Positions 5,397-8,596 of a stretch of 8,596 bases of DNA are shown one piece after another. The translations under genes and the position numbers were made by a program. Position 1 is the first letter of the stretch. Each line of letters begins with the position of its first letter. Source of the DNA: an uncultured Phycisphaerales bacterium (lineage in GTDB: Bacteria; Planctomycetota; Phycisphaerae; Phycisphaerales; SM1A02); assembly GCA_946886375.1 (NCBI GenBank), contig CAMPIL010000147.1:1-8596 (forward strand), in the 5' to 3' direction. Below the pieces are notes generated by a model. It saw only the letters and a list, made by a program, of their open reading frames with translations. It was not told the origin of the DNA and did not search any database.

Positions 5397-6640
5397 GAGT
5401 TCTGTCCAGGATACGGTCCAAGCAGCCACTGCGGCGGCTCGTCGGTCAGCAACATGCGTGCGCACGCATCGCCGCCGCTTCCGGTCGAGCACAGCGGGAT
5501 TGCGAGAAGTCCCGCAATCGGTCCTGGCTTGAGCGTCACAAGGTTCGGATCAAAGCCGAGCGCAGCCGCGCCGTTGATGGTCGCCATGCGCAGGAGCAGG
5601 CGCGGTGGTGTTCCATCGCGGCGATACAGCAGGCGCATTTCATCCAGCACACTCAAACGGTCGGCCGTGTCCAGACACAGCACGCTGTCGGTTCCCAGCG
5701 CGACGTTGATCCCGCGCTCGAGCATCTCGCGATAACGATGCTCGCAATGACCGGGATGTGGATGGCCGAAGTACGCGCTGGCGCGAGGGCAATAGGCGGC
5801 CGTCACCTTCAGCGCGGCAAGTAGTCCCAACTGGATATCATCCACATAGTTCAAGTGTGCTGCGACAAATGGAACATTCGCCAGCAACGGCGTGACATGC
5901 TCGATCGGATGGCGGCGCTGCGGCTTGATCGAGTCGTCCCACATCCCAAGTCGCTTGAGCATCTGCTCCAAAGGACCACTGGCGAACTGGATGAACTCAA
6001 TTTCATCCAGCGTTTCGGCCAAGTGTGTCGCCAGGGGCCGACCCAAATCGGCTGCAGCGCGGTACACCTCTGTGCCGCAGGAATACGGTGCGTGCGGCTG
6101 CAGGCCCAGAACAACGCCGGATTCACAATGTTCAACGTCCTTCACAGCAGCCTGCATTGCGGCGAGGGCTTGGCCTTGGCGGCGGCCTACGCCAAAGACC
6201 TCGAAGTAACTCACGCCGGCCAAACCGCATCTTCGCATCGTCCGCAGCGGCTGGAGGGAAGAAACCCCCGCGATGTCGCCAACAATCGCGGTTCCCCCGG
6301 CCCGCGACATCTCGACTCCCCTCGCGGTGGCCGCATCGATTGCCGCATCGGTTATGGCCCGGAGTTGGCGCAGTCGGTCGATCCAGGCGGAGAAATCGCC
6401 AGAGAAAGGCACCGGACCGATGTGGGACAAGTCCAGGTGGCAATGCGAGTTCACCAGCGCCGGGATCACCGCTGATTCAGGCAAGTCCACAACGTGGCAA
6501 TCTCCGGGCATGCCGATGGTCTGGGGAGTGCCGGCAGCAAGGATGCGCCCGGGTTCAGTCAGCACCGCTCCGGGCGAGGCGACGACCGAGTCGCCATCCG
6601 CGATCACTGCGGCTCGAAACAATGTGCGCGGGTGATTCAT
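5381..6640 (-). CDS. Amidohydrolase-superfamily metal-dependent deaminase/hydrolase
   Basis: This 419-residue enzyme belongs to the ATZ/TRZ and cytosine/aminofutalosine-deaminase branch of the amidohydrolase superfamily (PF01979). It has a TIM barrel with an N-terminal beta-sandwich piece. The metal ligands are visible: HCHLDLS (His66 and His68), THLAET (His206), AHLNYVDD (His262) and GTDS (Asp318). LQPHAPYS (181-187 region) and CPRASAYFG (284-292) are typical of this branch. Glu209 next to His206 is the usual catalytic acid. The substrate is uncertain: aminofutalosine deamination in menaquinone synthesis is possible because the motifs resemble that group, but no other mqn gene is in view. 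ATG 6640 is preferred; the frame opens at TTG 6703, which lacks support. No Shine-Dalgarno. It is first in the minus-strand cluster and diverges from the OmpA-family gene. Confidence 0.9.
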   Translation of the reverse strand: MNHPRTLFRAAVIADGDSVVASPGAVLTEPGRILAAGTPQTIGMPGDCHVVDLPESAVIPALVNSHCHLDLSHIGPVPFSGDFSAWIDRLRQLRAITDAAIDAATARGVEMSRAGGTAIVGDIAGVSSLQPLRTMRRCGLAGVSYFEVFGVGRRQGQALAAMQAAVKDVEHCESGVVLGLQPHAPYSCGTEVYRAAADLGRPLATHLAETLDEIEFIQFASGPLEQMLKRLGMWDDSIKPQRRHPIEHVTPLLANVPFVAAHLNYVDDIQLGLLAALKVTAAYCPRASAYFGHPHPGHCEHRYREMLERGINVALGTDSVLCLDTADRLSVLDEMRLLYRRDGTPPRLLLRMATINGAAALGFDPNLVTLKPGPIAGLLAIPLCSTGSGGDACARMLLTDEPPQWLLGPYPGQNSWRSG

Positions 6641-6663
6641 GCTGGTGAGGTATCTCTGCCGAA

Positions 6664-6731
6664 TTGAGTTGAAGCGCGGGCGTTGCCGACAGCTTTTCCC
6701 CAATCGGAAAAAGTGACATTGGAAAACTCAA
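6664..6731. promoter_or_regulatory. Nested dyads in the divergent promoter region
   Basis: TTGAGTT (6664-6670) and AACTCAA (6725-6731) form an outer inverted repeat. Inside, TTTTCC (6694-6699) and GGAAAA (6706-6711) form an 18-base dyad with a 6-base centre, and GGAAAA recurs at 6721-6726. The elements lie between the divergent amidohydrolase and lipoprotein genes, in the most AT-rich part of the area, where promoters and operators are expected. No regulator is identifiable. Confidence 0.35.
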
Positions 6732-6761
6732 CTCTCTTCTAGCATAGGGCCAATTGCCCTG

Positions 6762-6767
6762 TACACT
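6762..6767 (+). promoter_or_regulatory. Candidate -10 hexamer TACACT for the lipoprotein gene
   Basis: TACACT matches the -10 consensus at 4 of 6 positions and resembles the TACAAT and TACAGT found before the two other plus-strand genes. No good -35 is seen 16-18 bases upstream. A start near 6774 would give a leader of about 74 bases. Confidence 0.3.
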
Positions 6768-6847
6768 ACGGCCGCGACGGCGACCAGGTACGGTCAATGC
6801 GTCGGCAGTTCATTCAGGATTCAAGAACTCAAGGAAGGATTCTTGCC

Positions 6848-7696
6848 ATGTCACGTTACGCCACCTTTTCAATTTCCGGACTTCTCGTGGCCCTGCCGCT
6901 CATCGCCGGAGGCTGTGTGCAGCAGGACAAGTACGATCAAATGCTCATGGCCAATCGGTCGCTGCAGGAGCAGGTCGTTTCGCTTGAAGACGAGCGCGAT
7001 GTCGCCCGCGCGAACCTCGACACGATCCGCCAGCAGTTGTCCAAGGCAACATCGGAACTCAATGGCCTGAAGGTCAAGTACGGCTTGGTTGACGCGGACA
7101 TGCAGAAGATGGCCGCGGAGTACGACGCCTTGATGAAGCGCGTAGGCGGTCTTGATTTCGGTCCTCTTCCCGAAGACATGTCCAAGGCGCTGCAGGACCT
7201 TGCCTCGGCCCATCCTGAACTGCTCACCTTCGACGCCAAGCGCGGCATGCTGCGGTTCGCCAGCGACTTCACCTTCGCGCTGGGATCGGCAGACCTGACC
7301 TCAAGCGCATCGGCAAGCCTCACGAAACTGGCGCAGATTTTGAACACTCCGACCGGAAGCGGGTTTGAAGTGCGCGTGATCGGCCACACCGACAACGTGC
7401 CGATCAGCCGCGCCGACACTCGCGCCAAGCACCCCACCAACTGGCACCTCTCTGCCCACCGTGCGATTTCCGTCGCGAGTTCGTTGATCAGCTCAAACGT
7501 CGCCGCCAACCGGTTCCAGGTCGCCGGCTACGGCGAGTATCGCCCGATGGTGGCCAACCCCGTCAAGGGCGGCGCTTCGCAGAATCGCCGCGTGGAAATC
7601 TTCCTGCTGCCTATGCCAGACCACACTCCGACCTCGGCGGCGCCGATCACGGCGACGGCGAATCCGCCATCAGTTCCTGATGAGCCGATGAAGTAA
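6848..7696 (+). CDS. OmpA-family peptidoglycan-binding lipoprotein with coiled coil
   Basis: A probable envelope lipoprotein that ties the membrane to peptidoglycan, or a MotB/Pal-like structural protein. Of 282 residues, 1-22 form a signal peptide ending PLIAGG before Cys23. The lipobox has Ala at -3 rather than Leu, so lipidation is likely but not ideal. Residues about 28-98 are heptad-rich coiled coil. Residues about 126-255 are an OmpA C-terminal domain (PF00691): GHTDNVPI with Asp182, NWHLSAHRA with Arg205 (the usual diaminopimelate-binding Asp/Arg pair), GYGEYRP (227-233) and NRRVEIFL (246-253). The tail is Pro/Thr/Ala-rich. I chose ATG 6848 rather than the in-frame ATG 6797 because AAGGAAGGA (6831-6839) lies eight bases upstream and the signal peptide starts there. 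It is monocistronic, ending at a strong terminator. Confidence 0.93.
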   Translation: MSRYATFSISGLLVALPLIAGGCVQQDKYDQMLMANRSLQEQVVSLEDERDVARANLDTIRQQLSKATSELNGLKVKYGLVDADMQKMAAEYDALMKRVGGLDFGPLPEDMSKALQDLASAHPELLTFDAKRGMLRFASDFTFALGSADLTSSASASLTKLAQILNTPTGSGFEVRVIGHTDNVPISRADTRAKHPTNWHLSAHRAISVASSLISSNVAANRFQVAGYGEYRPMVANPVKGGASQNRRVEIFLLPMPDHTPTSAAPITATANPPSVPDEPMK

Positions 7697-7734
7697 CCCA
7701 GATTCACAGCAGCACAATTCACTGCACCAAACCC

Positions 7735-7771
7735 AGCGATCGCCGAAAAAACGGCGATCGCTGTCTTTTTT
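7735..7771 (+). terminator. Strong intrinsic terminator of the lipoprotein gene
   Basis: AGCGATCGCCG (7735-7745) pairs perfectly with CGGCGATCGCT (7752-7762) around an A6 loop, and GTCTTTTTT follows. An 11-base-pair stem plus a six-T tract, 38 bases past the stop codon, is a textbook Rho-independent terminator. The A-rich loop is weakly suited to the opposite strand too. Confidence 0.95.
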
Positions 7772-7813
7772 GGTTTGCTGCGTTCAAGATTCGTGAATCA
7801 CTGCAATTGCATA

Positions 7814-7841
7814 TTGCGGGCCAGCCGCGGGGCGATACAGT
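7814..7841 (+). promoter_or_regulatory. Candidate promoter of the secreted-protein gene
   Basis: TTGCGG (7814-7819, 4 of 6 to the -35 consensus) and TACAGT (7836-7841, 4 of 6 to the -10) are 16 bases apart. A start near 7848 would give a leader of about 108 bases that begins just at the hairpin-rich segment. Support is by consensus only. Confidence 0.35.
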
Positions 7842-7849
7842 AGAGTTCG

Positions 7850-7909
7850 GCCCGGTTACGGGCTGCAGGCAGCCCGGCATGCGCCGGTCTTCACTTGGGC
7901 GCATGGGCT
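7850..7909 (+). promoter_or_regulatory. Structured 5' leader with mutually exclusive hairpins
   Basis: GCCCG (7850-7854) can pair with CGGGC (7859-7863). The same CGGGC, within CGGGCTG (7859-7865), can instead pair with CAGCCCG (7870-7876) around the tetraloop CAGG. Downstream, CATGCGCC (7878-7885) pairs perfectly with GGCGCATG (7898-7905). AGCCC (7871-7875) could also pair with GGGCT (7905-7909). The folds compete, as in riboswitch or attenuator leaders, and sit before the ribosome site at 7942-7947. It does not match any riboswitch class I can recall. GC-rich DNA forms such pairings by chance, so this is a candidate only. Confidence 0.35.
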
Positions 7910-7955
7910 GGTCGCGCCACAAAACATGAGAATGTCCCCCTGAGGAGCAGGAAAG

Positions 7956-8596
7956 ATGATCAAGTCACATGCCATTTCCCGCGTCTGCACGCTTCTGACG
8001 TGCGCGGCGCCGATGTTCGTTGCATCATTTGCGCTGGGAGACACCACGTCGCAGACCCTGCCATACTCGCAGGACTGGTCGAACATCGGCCTGATTACGG
8101 TCAACGATGACTGGTCGGACGTGCCCGGCGTCGTCGGGTACCGCGGCGATGGACTTGCCAACGCAACCGGCGTTGACCCTCAAACCATTCTGATTGACGG
8201 CACTGGCGTCGTCGATGTGAATGCCAACCAGACCAATCCCAACACATTCACGACCGGCGGCGTGACTGAGTTCCACATTACGAATCCGGTTGTCGCGCTG
8301 TCCGGCAGCGGCACCGCGCGGGCTCCGTTTATCCTGATCAATCTCAACACGAGCGGTCATTCGGAAATCACCATCAGTTACCTTCTTCGTGACATTGACG
8401 GCTCCAACGACAACTCGGTCCAGCCCCTGGCTTTGCATTACCGCATTGGAAGCACCGGCGACTTCACCAACGTGCCGGCCGGATTTGTCGCGGATGCTTC
8501 GAGCGGTCCGGCGGCGGCGACGCTGATCACCGGTGTGAGTGCGGAACTTCCTCCCGACGCTGACAACCAGCCGCTGGTCCAGGTTCGCATCATGAC
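7956..8596 (+). CDS. Secreted beta-rich protein, N-terminal part (cut by window edge)
   Basis: The frame is open from ATG 7956 to the window end (213 codons, no stop), so the C-terminus is unseen. GAGGAG (7942-7947) lies eight bases upstream. Residues 1-28 look like a Sec signal peptide: basic start (Lys3, Arg9), then a hydrophobic core to FALG, with cleavage probably near ALG/DT or SFA/LG. The mature part is rich in Thr, Asn, Asp, Gly and Val, with no Cys, as in extracellular beta-sandwich domains. Motifs such as QDWSNIGLITVNDDW (39-53), GYRGDGL (61-67) and LPPDADNQPLVQVRI (198-212) resemble, from memory, secreted planctomycete proteins and N-terminal parts of ExeM/NucH-type or PEP-CTERM-anchored proteins. 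The function cannot be assigned without the C-terminus. Confidence 0.85.
   Translation, partial: MIKSHAISRVCTLLTCAAPMFVASFALGDTTSQTLPYSQDWSNIGLITVNDDWSDVPGVVGYRGDGLANATGVDPQTILIDGTGVVDVNANQTNPNTFTTGGVTEFHITNPVVALSGSGTARAPFILINLNTSGHSEITISYLLRDIDGSNDNSVQPLALHYRIGSTGDFTNVPAGFVADASSGPAAATLITGVSAELPPDADNQPLVQVRIM

Noticed and set aside
5397..5492. Longer mpg start at 5492
   Set aside because: The extra 32 residues lie wholly inside the upstream amidohydrolase gene and are Arg/Ala-rich without homology to the family. ATG 5396 gives the usual length.
5091..5735. Plus-strand open frame across mpg and the amidohydrolase
   Set aside because: It covers two well-recognised minus-strand genes and has no ribosome site or domain.
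1..8596. A novel defence, mobile or biosynthetic system
   Set aside because: All recognisable genes are housekeeping, envelope or stress functions. No integrase, transposase, toxin-antitoxin pair, nuclease-helicase cluster or reverse transcriptase is present.

Overview
The window looks like chromosomal sequence from a GC-rich bacterium of the Planctomycetota, possibly the Phycisphaerae. The best phylogenetic marker is the 140-residue protein at 4248-4670. It carries the recognisable pattern of the Minf_1886 / 'Verruc_Plancto-restricted' family (TIGR04138), which is essentially confined to Planctomycetes and Verrucomicrobia. A KGG-repeat stress protein, an OmpA-type lipoprotein and the start of a large secreted beta-rich protein fit this. 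The assignment to Phycisphaerae is inference from protein style, not from a marker gene.

Layout. Bases 1-363 are a gene-free, repeat-rich regulatory stretch leading into ffh (364-1899, +), the protein subunit of the signal recognition particle. Ffh converges on two small minus-strand genes, each with a strong Shine-Dalgarno: a Gly/Gln-rich 95-residue protein (1965-2252) and a three-unit KGG stress protein (2357-2653). Both encode very hydrophilic proteins that begin MAQ. A hairpin between ffh and the first small gene has its U-tract on the minus strand, so it mainly terminates the small genes.

From 6640 down to 2856 four minus-strand genes follow one another: an amidohydrolase-superfamily deaminase/hydrolase, a 3-methyladenine DNA glycosylase (overlapping the first by 16 bases), the Minf_1886-family protein, and an AI-2E-family membrane transporter. 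Spacings of -16, 81 and 42 bases make one transcription unit plausible. None of these four has a clear Shine-Dalgarno. Divergently, a lipoprotein with a coiled coil and an OmpA peptidoglycan-binding domain is read on the plus strand (6848-7696) and ends at a textbook intrinsic terminator (7735-7771). The last gene (7956 to the edge) encodes a secreted protein cut off by the window, behind a leader with competing hairpins.

Working together: Ffh targets nascent membrane and secretory proteins such as the AI-2E transporter. The lipoprotein anchors the envelope to peptidoglycan. The glycosylase repairs alkylated bases. The two hydrophilic proteins look like a small stress module. I see no mobile element, CRISPR array, tRNA, rRNA, toxin-antitoxin or defence locus. 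Most of the window is ordinary housekeeping sequence. The points most worth a second look are non-coding: a tandem palindromic repeat at the left edge, a twice-occurring palindrome before ffh, a possible leaderless ffh mRNA, and competing hairpins at 2296-2344 and 7850-7909.
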